Source of the DNA: an uncultured Pseudomonadota bacterium
GTDB taxonomy: Bacteria > Pseudomonadota > Gammaproteobacteria > Steroidobacterales > Steroidobacteraceae
Direction: 5' to 3'
Assembly: GCA_903890265.1 (NCBI GenBank)
Contig: CAITAM010000232.1
Location: 1-5,721 of the forward strand
Length of the DNA: 5,721 bases
Below, in pieces: positions 1-5,508 of the stretch. Under the pieces are notes generated by a model, which had not been told where the DNA came from, did no database searches, and worked only from the letters and a program-made list of their open reading frames with translations. The position numbers and the translations under genes were made by a program. The number at the start of each line of letters is the position of its first letter. Position 1 is the first letter of the stretch.

Positions 1-417
1 GGCAAGCCCGCGCTGCGCTTGCTCTCGCTGACCGGACCCACGGTGCTCGCGCCCGACTTTGTCGACAGCGAGGTCGTCTCCGGCGTCGAGGACCTGCAGG
101 TGCAGTTCGGCATCGACCCGACCGGCACGACCTGCCAGGCGACCCAGTACGTCGATGCGCTGCCGGCCGGTCAGCTGCCCGCCAATTTCGGCCAGATCGT
201 CGCGGTGCGCATCTGGGTGCTCGTGCGTGCCGACAACCCCGAGATCGGTTTCGTCGACAACACGACCTACCAGTACGCCAACCGCTCCACGGCGAACGGC
301 ACCACGAGTTCCCTCAATGCCGCCAGCGCGCGCGGCAAGGCCTACCGCCCGAACGACAACTTCCGCCGAATGCTCGTGTCGCGGACGATCATGATTCGTA
401 ATGCCGTCGGATGTTAA
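1..417 (+). CDS. pilW: PilW-like type IV pilus minor pilin, C-terminal part (5' truncated by window edge)
   Basis: The reading frame is open from base 1 to the TAA at 415-417 and gives 138 residues; the N-terminal prepilin signal is outside the window. The visible part matches the end of PilW-family minor pilins: a 'VSGVEDLQVQFGID' strand, then 'IVAVRIWVLVRAD', and a closing 'FRRMLVSRTIMIRN' segment, which is the characteristic PilW ending. There are two cysteines, at visible residue 45 (GTTCQ) and at the last residue (138, VGC), which could form a disulfide; that pairing is inference. PilW is an inner-membrane prepilin that helps prime pilus assembly and forms the tip complex with PilV, PilX, PilE and PilY1. 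The following pilX start abuts or overlaps this stop, so the two are probably translationally coupled. A TTG at 19 is in frame but is not a real start, because the frame stays open upstream of it. The family call is confident; the symbol rests on gene order as much as on similarity. Confidence 0.88.
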   Translation, partial: GKPALRLLSLTGPTVLAPDFVDSEVVSGVEDLQVQFGIDPTGTTCQATQYVDALPAGQLPANFGQIVAVRIWVLVRADNPEIGFVDNTTYQYANRSTANGTTSSLNAASARGKAYRPNDNFRRMLVSRTIMIRNAVGC

Positions 418-419
418 CC

Positions 420-935
420 ATGGATGACCGCCTGCCCATCGCCACGCGCCCGAAAGCCGCCCGGTACCCCACCGGGTCGCGTCGCCGCCCCGCGCAGGGG
501 TTCGTTCTCGTCCTGGCGCTGATCCTGCTGCTGGTGCTGACTACGCTCGCGATCTCGGGGTCCCTGTCGAGCTCGGTGGGCTTCGTCTCGGCCGGCAACA
601 GCCAGTTCCAGTCCAATGCCTTCCAGGCCGCCGAGGCCGGCATCACGAGCGCCATGGTCGGCGGGGCCTTTGATCCGACGATCCCGCCGCAGGTGCTCGC
701 CGGCGCGGTACCCAACTCGCCGAACGACAACTACAGCGCCTCGATCGTCCCTGCCCTCGGCGGTGCGGCCCAGCCCGCGGCCTGGGGCAACAGCGTGGGC
801 CAGTTCGTGGTCTACGACTTCGATGTGCAGAGCACGGGCACGTCGTCGCGCGGCTCCACGGCCGTCCACACCCAGGGGGTGCAGGTCCTGTCCCCCGCGA
901 GCCAAACCACGACCGGGCCTGGCGGCCTGCACTGA
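420..935 (+). CDS. pilX: PilX-like type IV pilus minor pilin
   Basis: This is a predicted inner-membrane prepilin of the PilX family, part of the minor-pilin tip/priming complex. Counting from ATG 420 (171 residues), a basic leader ends in SRRRPAQG (G27) and is followed by FVLVLALILLLVLTTLAISG, a PilX_N-type hydrophobic helix; cleavage by PilD after G27 is expected. Mature position 5 is Leu, not the Glu of major pilins. The 'AFQAAEAGI' motif at residues 67-75 is the PilX hallmark. The tail, 'YDFDVQSTGTSSRGSTAVHTQGVQVLSP', resembles the last strands of PilX proteins. The protein contains no cysteine, unlike its pilin neighbours. Start choice: ATG 420 has a weak CGGA at 408-411 with 8 nt spacing. 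An in-frame ATG at 411 (174 residues, overlapping the pilW stop) is possible but has no Shine-Dalgarno-like sequence before it. The gene stops 18 nt before the next one. Confidence 0.87.
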   Translation: MDDRLPIATRPKAARYPTGSRRRPAQGFVLVLALILLLVLTTLAISGSLSSSVGFVSAGNSQFQSNAFQAAEAGITSAMVGGAFDPTIPPQVLAGAVPNSPNDNYSASIVPALGGAAQPAAWGNSVGQFVVYDFDVQSTGTSSRGSTAVHTQGVQVLSPASQTTTGPGGLH

Positions 936-937
936 AC

Positions 938-946
938 AGGATCGGA
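938..946 (+). promoter_or_regulatory. ribosome binding site region for the small exported protein
   Basis: Two purine-rich candidates precede the ATG at 954: AGGA at 938-941 (12 nt spacing, long) and CGGA at 943-946 (7 nt spacing, better placed). They lie in the 18-nt gap after the pilX stop (933-935), so this gene has its own initiation signal, but there is no room for a promoter within the gap. Confidence 0.45.
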
Positions 947-953
947 CATCATC

Positions 954-1352
954 ATGCGTAACCTGCCTGCCCTCGCTCGCACCGCCGCGCTCGCCGCGAC
1001 CCTCGTCGTCGGGACGGCCCTCGCCACCGTGGCCCCGGCCGTCGCGGCACCGCCCAACCCGGCGGTGCCCCGGCAGGTGGTCGAGACCGACAGCAGCCGC
1101 GTCCGCCTGCCCGCCGACAGCTACGGGACCGTCGTCGTCACGACCTGCAGCGACTGCCCGTCGCTGACGCTCAAGCTGACGCCGGACACCGAATTCCTGC
1201 TCGACCGACGCGCCGTGACGCTCACCGAGTGGAAATCGTTCGCTGCCGGCGGCTCGGTCTACGGCGTCGACGTGGAGTTCGTGTCCAGCGACCGCACGCT
1301 GCTCAGCCTGCGGCTGGCGACGGCGGCCAAGATCGACCGCAGTCACCCGTGA
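954..1352 (+). CDS. small exported protein of unknown function with a CxxC motif, encoded between pilX and pilY1
   Basis: I do not recognise this 132-residue protein. What is visible: a classical Sec signal peptide (basic MRNLPALAR, hydrophobic stretch at about 10-26, AVA|A cleavage near residue 31-32), so the mature protein of about 100 residues should be periplasmic or surface-exposed. It has no second membrane segment, no lipobox and no prepilin G|FxxxE signal, so it is neither a pilin nor a lipoprotein. The mature part is rich in alternating hydrophobic residues (YGTVVVTTC, LTLKLTPDTEFLLD, VDVEFVSSDRTLLSLRLAT), suggesting a small beta-rich fold. Its only two cysteines are C65 and C68 (TTCSDCPS), able to form a disulfide or bind metal. 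It lies in the pilin operon, 18 nt after pilX and 29 nt before pilY1, and is GC-rich like its neighbours, so a role in PilY1 or pilus-tip assembly is plausible. That role is inferred only from position. It occupies a different place from PilY2 of Pseudomonas, which lies after pilY1, and I see no basis to call it PilY2. Confidence 0.82.
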   Translation: MRNLPALARTAALAATLVVGTALATVAPAVAAPPNPAVPRQVVETDSSRVRLPADSYGTVVVTTCSDCPSLTLKLTPDTEFLLDRRAVTLTEWKSFAAGGSVYGVDVEFVSSDRTLLSLRLATAAKIDRSHP

Positions 1353-1370
1353 CCGCTTACCCGCCCCTAC

Positions 1371-1374
1371 AGGA
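1371..1374 (+). promoter_or_regulatory. ribosome binding site deciding the pilY1 start
   Basis: AGGA lies 7 nt before ATG 1382. It supports 1382 over the longer open frame reaching back to 1229, because that extension would run through the preceding gene in another frame and would bury the signal peptide. Confidence 0.6.
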
Positions 1375-1381
1375 CGCGCCC

Positions 1382-4300
1382 ATGAACACCGAGAACCGAC
1401 CCGCGTCACGCCGAGCAAGCCTTACCCGCCGGGCGCTCGCGAGCGCCGTCTTCGCGCTCTGCGCGGCCGCGGCGAACGCCGACGACAGCGAGATCTTCAT
1501 CAACACCCAGACGCTCGCGCCACCGAACATCCTGCTGGTGCTCGATACCTCCGGCAGCATGGGCAGCAGCGTCTACTCGCGCGCGCCCTACGACGGCTCG
1601 AAGACCTACACCGGCAGCTGCGTGGGGAGCAACGCCTACGTGGCGGACCAGTCGAACTCCGGCACACCCCCCGCGTGCACCGCGGCGAGCTTCCCGATCG
1701 CCTCGATGAAATGCACCACCGCCGTCACGGCGCTGAGCGGTGCCGGGTCGCCGGGGTATTTCTCCGACTCGATGGTCCGCTGGAGCCGGATCGGCGCGAG
1801 CGCACCCTACAACTACACCTGGAACTACATCCTGACCACCGCGACGGGCACCGACATCGCCTGCCGCAGCGACAACGTCAGTGGCCAGAGCATCCCGACG
1901 CTCTACACCGGACCCGTGAACACGGCCGCCACCGAGTGGACGACCTGGGTTGGCCCGCCCACCGGGAACGCGAATTCCTACTGGGAGTCGCCGAGCAGCC
2001 CGAAGCCGCTCTACACCGTCTACAGCGGCAACTACCTCAACTGGCTGTACCAGACCAATCCGGCGCAGGTCTACATCGGCGATCGCATCCAGGTCGTCAC
2101 CAAGGCCGCCATCAACCTCATCAACTCCGTGCCGCAGAACTGGAACTTCGGCCTGATGCGCTACAGCAGCAACGGGGTCGGTGGGATGGTCGCGACCGCG
2201 GTCGCCCCGCTGACCCAGAACCTGTCGGTGCTTACCACCGAGATGAACTCGTGGACCGCCGGCGGCTCCACGCCGCTGTCCGAGACGCTCTACGAGGCCT
2301 ACCTCTACTACGCCGGCAAGCCGATCCGCTACGGCCTGCACTCGACGCCGTTCACAAGCACGGCGGCCGCCCGCGTCGGTGGCAGCGCGACCTCGACCGT
2401 GTACAAGAGCCCGATCACCGATTCGTGCCAGAAGAACTTCATCATTTACCTCACCGACGGGCAGCCGAACGGCGACGCCGACGCGAACACCGTGGCCAGC
2501 CAGCTGCCGACCTTCCCCAACCCGACGCCGCTGGCACTGCCCTCGCTCAAGCTCGCCGGGGGCTGCGATGACCCGACCAAGTACCCGTACTCGCATTCGA
2601 TTTCGCCGAACCTCGGGTCATCCAGCGCATCGGACGGCATCTGCGGTGGCGCCATCGCCGCCAACATGTACAACTCCGACATCAGCGACTCGCTGCCCGG
2701 GGTGCAGAACGTCCAGACCTACTACATCGGCTTCGGCACCGACTTCAGCTCCGTCAAGAACAACCCGAACCTGCAGGCCGAGTTCGACTACCTGAGCAGC
2801 GTCGCGACGCGCGGCGGCGGCAAGGCGTACACCGCCACCGACCTCACCAGCCTCGAGGGGGTGTTCACCTCGATTGCCGGCAACATCCTGCAGCAGTCGG
2901 CGAGCTTCGTGGCACCCACGATCCCGGTCAACGCCTTCAACCCGACCCAGACGCTGAGCGACGTCTACCTGTCCCTGTTCCAGTCGGCGAAGACCTACCA
3001 CTGGCCAGGCAACCTGAAGAAATTCAACCTGCTGAACGGCACCCTGGTCGACAAGAACGGCAGCCCCGCCGTCGATCCCTCGACGCAGTCCCTGCGCACG
3101 AGCGCGCAGAGCGTGTGGTCGAACCAGGTGGACGGCCCGAACGTGCTGCTCGGCGGCGCGGCGGCGCAGATTCCGGAGTGGGATCCGGCGTCCGGCACGC
3201 CGCGGACGGTGTACACCTACGTCGGCGCGGCGCACCCCTCCTCGCCGGTCGACCTCACCCTCGATACCTACGCCTTCAAGGTCAGCAACAGCCAGATCAC
3301 GGCCGCGATGCTGGGCGCGAACGGGGCATCGGACGCGGTGCGCGCCGACATCATCAACTACGCGCGCGGCGAGGACCTCTGGAACATCAACAACAACGGC
3401 CTCACGACCGATTCGCGCAAGGACATGGGCGACGCCCTGCACGCGGTGCCGGCGGTCGTCATCTACGGCGGCACGAGCGCCAACCCCGACGTCACCGACG
3501 CCGTCGTCTACCGCCCGGACAACGACGGCATGCTGCACGCGATCTCGGCCGCCACCGGCACCGAGCTCTGGGCCTTCATCCCGCAGGAAGCGCTCGGCCA
3601 GATGCAGTCCCTCTACTCGAACGGTCCGCTGTCGACCAAGCACTACATCCTCGACGGCTCGGTGAAGGTCCTCAAATACGACGCGAACGGCGACGGCGTG
3701 ATCGACACGAAGGCAGGCGACCGGGTGATCATCTACTTCGGGCAGGGCCGCGGCGGCCAGGCCTACTACGCGATGGACGTCACCGACCGGACCCACCCGC
3801 AGCTGCTGTGGACCCTGTCGGACGGCCTCGTCAACCACGGCTACGCCTGGGGCACGCCGGTCATCGCCAAGATCAACATCAACGGCGCGACGCAGAACTC
3901 GCAGAAGCTCGTGCTGATCATCGGCGGCGGCTACGACCTCCAGGAGGAGAACGTCGGCTACGTGGCCGCGGACAACACCGGCAACGCGCTCTACTTCGTC
4001 GACGCGCTGTACGGCACGGTGCTGTGGGCGGCCAGCAACAACGGCGCGGATCTCAACCTCGCGCGCATGCACCACGCGATCCCGGGAGACGTCCTGGCAC
4101 TGGATACCAACAGCGACGGCTACATCGACCGCGTCTACGCCGGTGACATGGCCGGCCAGATCTGGCGCTTCGACATCACGAACGGCAATTCGCGCGGTTC
4201 CCTGGTCGCCGGTGGCGTGATCGCCTCGCTAGGCGCGGCCGATGGCGGCGGGACGGGCAACAACCGCCGCTTCTACGCCGCGCCGGACGCCGCCCTGTTC

Positions 4301-4984
4301 GGCACGCAGGGCCACGCCCCGTTCGTCAACATCGCGATCGGCTCCGGCTACCGGGGTCACCCGCTCGACACGACGACCACGGAGCGGTTCTATTCGATCC
4401 GTGATTACAAGGGGTTCGCCGCCCGCACGCAGTCCGACTACGACTCGACGCCGCCGGTCACGGACGGCCAGCTGGTCGACATCACGTCGTCACCGACGAG
4501 CGCCGTCGTGCCGGACGGCAGCCCGGGCTGGAAGCTGAGCTTCACCAACAGCGGCGAGAAGGTCCTGTCGTCGGCCACGACGTTCAACAACTCGATCCTC
4601 TTCACCACCTACGCACCCGGTGGCGCGCCGACCTCGTGCTCGCCGTCGGTCGGCCTTAACCGCTACTACGCGGTGGCGCTTGCGAACGGTGCACCGACGC
4701 TCAACCTCAGCAATGGCAACAACCAGACGACACAGGATCGCTCGCTGCAGCTTAACCAGGCCGGCATCGCGCCCAACGTATCGATCCTGATCAACAACGT
4801 CACCGACAAGGTGGCCAATTCCAACAACACCGCGCAGACGCCGGTCAATCCGTCGTGCAGCGGGGATCCGGCCTGCCTCATCAACCGACCGGCCTGCGGT
4901 GCGTACGTGGGCGTGCAGTGCGTGCCCTCGCCGACCCTGGGCTCGCGCATTCGCACCTACTGGAGCGGCAACGATGCACAGTAA
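1382..4984 (+). CDS. pilY1: PilY1, type IV pilus tip adhesin / assembly factor (VWA domain plus calcium-binding beta-propeller)
   Basis: This is a large secreted pilus protein of 1200 residues, within the usual PilY1 range. The N-terminus is a Sec signal peptide (basic at 10-17, hydrophobic 18-31, cleavage ANA|DD at about 33). A von Willebrand A domain follows, with a complete-looking MIDAS: DTSGS (D55, S57, S59), T297 in GGSTPLSE and D359 in YLTDGQPN. The first two MIDAS elements are separated by a long insertion (about 61-230) ending in the PilY1-typical 'SGNYLNWLYQTNP'. Residues about 505-660 form a linker ('AKTYHWPGNLKKFNL'). The PilY1 beta-propeller begins near 'INYARGEDLW' (658) and 'GDALHAVPAVVIYGG' and continues through 'DNDGMLHAISAATGTELWAFIPQEAL', 'GQGRGGQAYYAMDVT' and 'GDMAGQIWRFDI' to about 1100. 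Two DxNxDGxxD loops (767-775, 908-916) fit calcium sites. The tail has cysteines at 1159, 1165, 1172 and 1180. By family knowledge PilY1 rides on minor pilins, promotes pilus extrusion, mediates adhesion and surface sensing, and antagonises PilT-driven retraction when calcium is bound. The start at 1382 is chosen by its RBS and signal peptide. Its end overlaps pilE by 11 nt. Confidence 0.95.
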   Translation: MNTENRPASRRASLTRRALASAVFALCAAAANADDSEIFINTQTLAPPNILLVLDTSGSMGSSVYSRAPYDGSKTYTGSCVGSNAYVADQSNSGTPPACTAASFPIASMKCTTAVTALSGAGSPGYFSDSMVRWSRIGASAPYNYTWNYILTTATGTDIACRSDNVSGQSIPTLYTGPVNTAATEWTTWVGPPTGNANSYWESPSSPKPLYTVYSGNYLNWLYQTNPAQVYIGDRIQVVTKAAINLINSVPQNWNFGLMRYSSNGVGGMVATAVAPLTQNLSVLTTEMNSWTAGGSTPLSETLYEAYLYYAGKPIRYGLHSTPFTSTAAARVGGSATSTVYKSPITDSCQKNFIIYLTDGQPNGDADANTVASQLPTFPNPTPLALPSLKLAGGCDDPTKYPYSHSISPNLGSSSASDGICGGAIAANMYNSDISDSLPGVQNVQTYYIGFGTDFSSVKNNPNLQAEFDYLSSVATRGGGKAYTATDLTSLEGVFTSIAGNILQQSASFVAPTIPVNAFNPTQTLSDVYLSLFQSAKTYHWPGNLKKFNLLNGTLVDKNGSPAVDPSTQSLRTSAQSVWSNQVDGPNVLLGGAAAQIPEWDPASGTPRTVYTYVGAAHPSSPVDLTLDTYAFKVSNSQITAAMLGANGASDAVRADIINYARGEDLWNINNNGLTTDSRKDMGDALHAVPAVVIYGGTSANPDVTDAVVYRPDNDGMLHAISAATGTELWAFIPQEALGQMQSLYSNGPLSTKHYILDGSVKVLKYDANGDGVIDTKAGDRVIIYFGQGRGGQAYYAMDVTDRTHPQLLWTLSDGLVNHGYAWGTPVIAKININGATQNSQKLVLIIGGGYDLQEENVGYVAADNTGNALYFVDALYGTVLWAASNNGADLNLARMHHAIPGDVLALDTNSDGYIDRVYAGDMAGQIWRFDITNGNSRGSLVAGGVIASLGAADGGGTGNNRRFYAAPDAALFGTQGHAPFVNIAIGSGYRGHPLDTTTTERFYSIRDYKGFAARTQSDYDSTPPVTDGQLVDITSSPTSAVVPDGSPGWKLSFTNSGEKVLSSATTFNNSILFTTYAPGGAPTSCSPSVGLNRYYAVALANGAPTLNLSNGNNQTTQDRSLQLNQAGIAPNVSILINNVTDKVANSNNTAQTPVNPSCSGDPACLINRPACGAYVGVQCVPSPTLGSRIRTYWSGNDAQ
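3680..3706 (+). other. EF-hand-like calcium-binding loop 1 in PilY1 (DANGDGVID)
   Basis: Codes for PilY1 residues 767-775, with acidic or Asn residues at positions 1, 3, 5 and 9 (D767, N769, D771, D775), the D-x-[DN]-x-D-G-x-x-D calcium loop pattern. It lies between the 'HYILDGSVKVL' and 'RVIIYFGQGRGG' strands of the propeller. Binding is inferred from the pattern. Confidence 0.7.
4103..4129 (+). other. EF-hand-like calcium-binding loop 2 in PilY1 (DTNSDGYID)
   Basis: Codes for PilY1 residues 908-916 with ligands D908, N910, D912 and D916, directly before 'RVYAGDMAGQIWRFD'. This loop-plus-strand block is the conserved PilY1 calcium site, which in Pseudomonas aeruginosa PilY1 controls pilus extension versus retraction. 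Confidence 0.8.
4962..4965 (+). promoter_or_regulatory. ribosome binding site for pilE, inside the end of pilY1
   Basis: GGAG lies 8 nt before ATG 4974, within the last codons of pilY1. It fixes the pilE start at 4974 and implies that pilE is translated from the same message, coupled to pilY1 termination (TAA 4982-4984). Confidence 0.7.
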
Positions 4985-5462
4985 CTCGCGCCCATTCGAC
5001 GCCCGGCGCCCCGGCGACCGGAGCCGGGTCCCCGGCGGCCGCCGCCGCGCGGCGGGCTTCACGCTGATGGAGATCCTGATCGCGGTCGCGATCGTCGGCA
5101 TCCTGACCGCGATCGCGGTCGGCAGCTATCGCAAGCAGTCGCTGCGCGCGAACCGCACCGACGGTCGCACGCTGCTGATGCAGATCCAGCTGGCGGAACA
5201 GAAGTTCTACCTGCAGAACAACACCTTCACGACGGACATCACCGACGCGCCACCGACCGGCCTTGGCATGGCGACGACGAGCCCGCGCGGCTTCTACAAG
5301 CTGACCGTGGCCGGCGGGACCGCGGGTATCGCGACCTCGTTCGTCGTCACGGCGACGGCCACCGGGACGCAGACGCAGGACGATCCCAACTGCCTCACCT
5401 ACACGGTCGACGACGCCGGCACGCGCACGCCGGACGACACCGCCACGGGCTGCTGGCACTAG
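4974..5462 (+). CDS. pilE: PilE-type type IV pilin with class III prepilin signal
   Basis: A 162-residue prepilin. The leader is 28 residues long and strongly basic, ending PGGRRRAAG, followed by the N-methylation motif FTLMEILIAVAIVGILTAIAVGSY. PilD would cleave after G28, methylate F29 and leave E33 as the conserved mature Glu5. The mature protein is about 134 residues. After the helix come the PilE-typical 'RTLLMQIQLAEQKFYLQNNTFTT' and 'GFYKLTV' segments, and a C-terminal disulfide (D-)loop between C140 and C160 (DPNCLTYTVDDAG...TGCWH). In the pilVWXY1E gene order, PilE is a minor pilin that joins the PilV/W/X subcomplex to the pilus shaft. It is probably that here rather than the major subunit, which is usually encoded elsewhere; this is inference from context. 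The start at 4974 overlaps pilY1 by 11 nt and has a good GGAG. An open extension in frame to ATG 4899 lies wholly inside pilY1 and lacks support. No ATG, GTG or TTG occurs in the leader after 4974, so the long leader cannot be shortened by choosing a later start. Confidence 0.93.
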   Translation: MHSNSRPFDARRPGDRSRVPGGRRRAAGFTLMEILIAVAIVGILTAIAVGSYRKQSLRANRTDGRTLLMQIQLAEQKFYLQNNTFTTDITDAPPTGLGMATTSPRGFYKLTVAGGTAGIATSFVVTATATGTQTQDDPNCLTYTVDDAGTRTPDDTATGCWH

Positions 5463-5490
5463 CCGCGCGCGCACCGCACCGCCGCCGACC

Positions 5491-5508
5491 GCTCAGGCCG
5501 CTCAGGCC
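5491..5508. repeat. tandem 9-bp duplication (gctcaggcc x2) spanning the stop of the minus-strand gene
   Basis: Two perfect adjacent copies of gctcaggcc (5491-5499 and 5500-5508) lie in the convergent gap between pilE and the nuclease gene. Each copy carries TCA, which is TGA on the minus strand. Because the unit is nine bases, both stops (5502-5504 and 5493-5495) are in frame, giving the minus-strand gene a double stop. The self-complementary GGCC units could pair as a 4-bp stem, but no T-run follows on either strand, so I do not call a terminator. Nothing else is visible in the 39-bp gap (5463-5501). Confidence 0.75.

Noticed and set aside
1229..1381. N-terminal extension of pilY1 back to ATG 1229
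   Set aside because: The extension overlaps the small exported gene, reads as Arg-rich shadow and would place the signal peptide internally. ATG 1382 has AGGA at 7 nt and a proper signal peptide.
414..1418. Long minus-strand open frame (about 334 codons) opposite pilX and the small exported protein
   Set aside because: Its translation is an Arg/Gly/Ala/Val-rich shadow typical of the antisense of GC-rich genes, with no domain. The plus strand has well-supported genes here.
1451..1463. Possible lipobox around C27 (FALC) in the PilY1 signal peptide
   Set aside because: The residue before Cys is Leu, not Gly/Ala/Ser, and a good signal peptidase I site (ANA|DD) follows. The cysteine is part of the hydrophobic segment.
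2618..4075. Long minus-strand open frame (about 485 codons) opposite pilY1
   Set aside because: Low-complexity composition dominated by V, D, R, A and G with no recognisable motif. It arises from GC-rich third positions of pilY1, whose protein is clearly conserved in kind.
4899..4973. N-terminal extension of pilE to ATG 4899
   Set aside because: It lies entirely inside pilY1, has no Shine-Dalgarno, and would lengthen an already long leader to 53 residues. ATG 4974 has GGAG at 8 nt.
5105..5120. Perfect 16-bp palindrome GACCGCGATCGCGGTC, and an 11-bp direct repeat gatcgcggtcg (5078-5088, 5111-5121)
   Set aside because: Both fall in codons for the Ile/Ala/Val-rich pilin helix (IAVAIVG, TAIAVG). 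Repeated use of atc, gcg and gtc codons produces them by chance, so I do not call a binding site.
5463..5501. Possible bidirectional terminator between pilE and the nuclease gene
   Set aside because: Only a 4-bp GGCC/GGCC stem can be formed and there is no T-run on either strand, so an intrinsic terminator is not supported.
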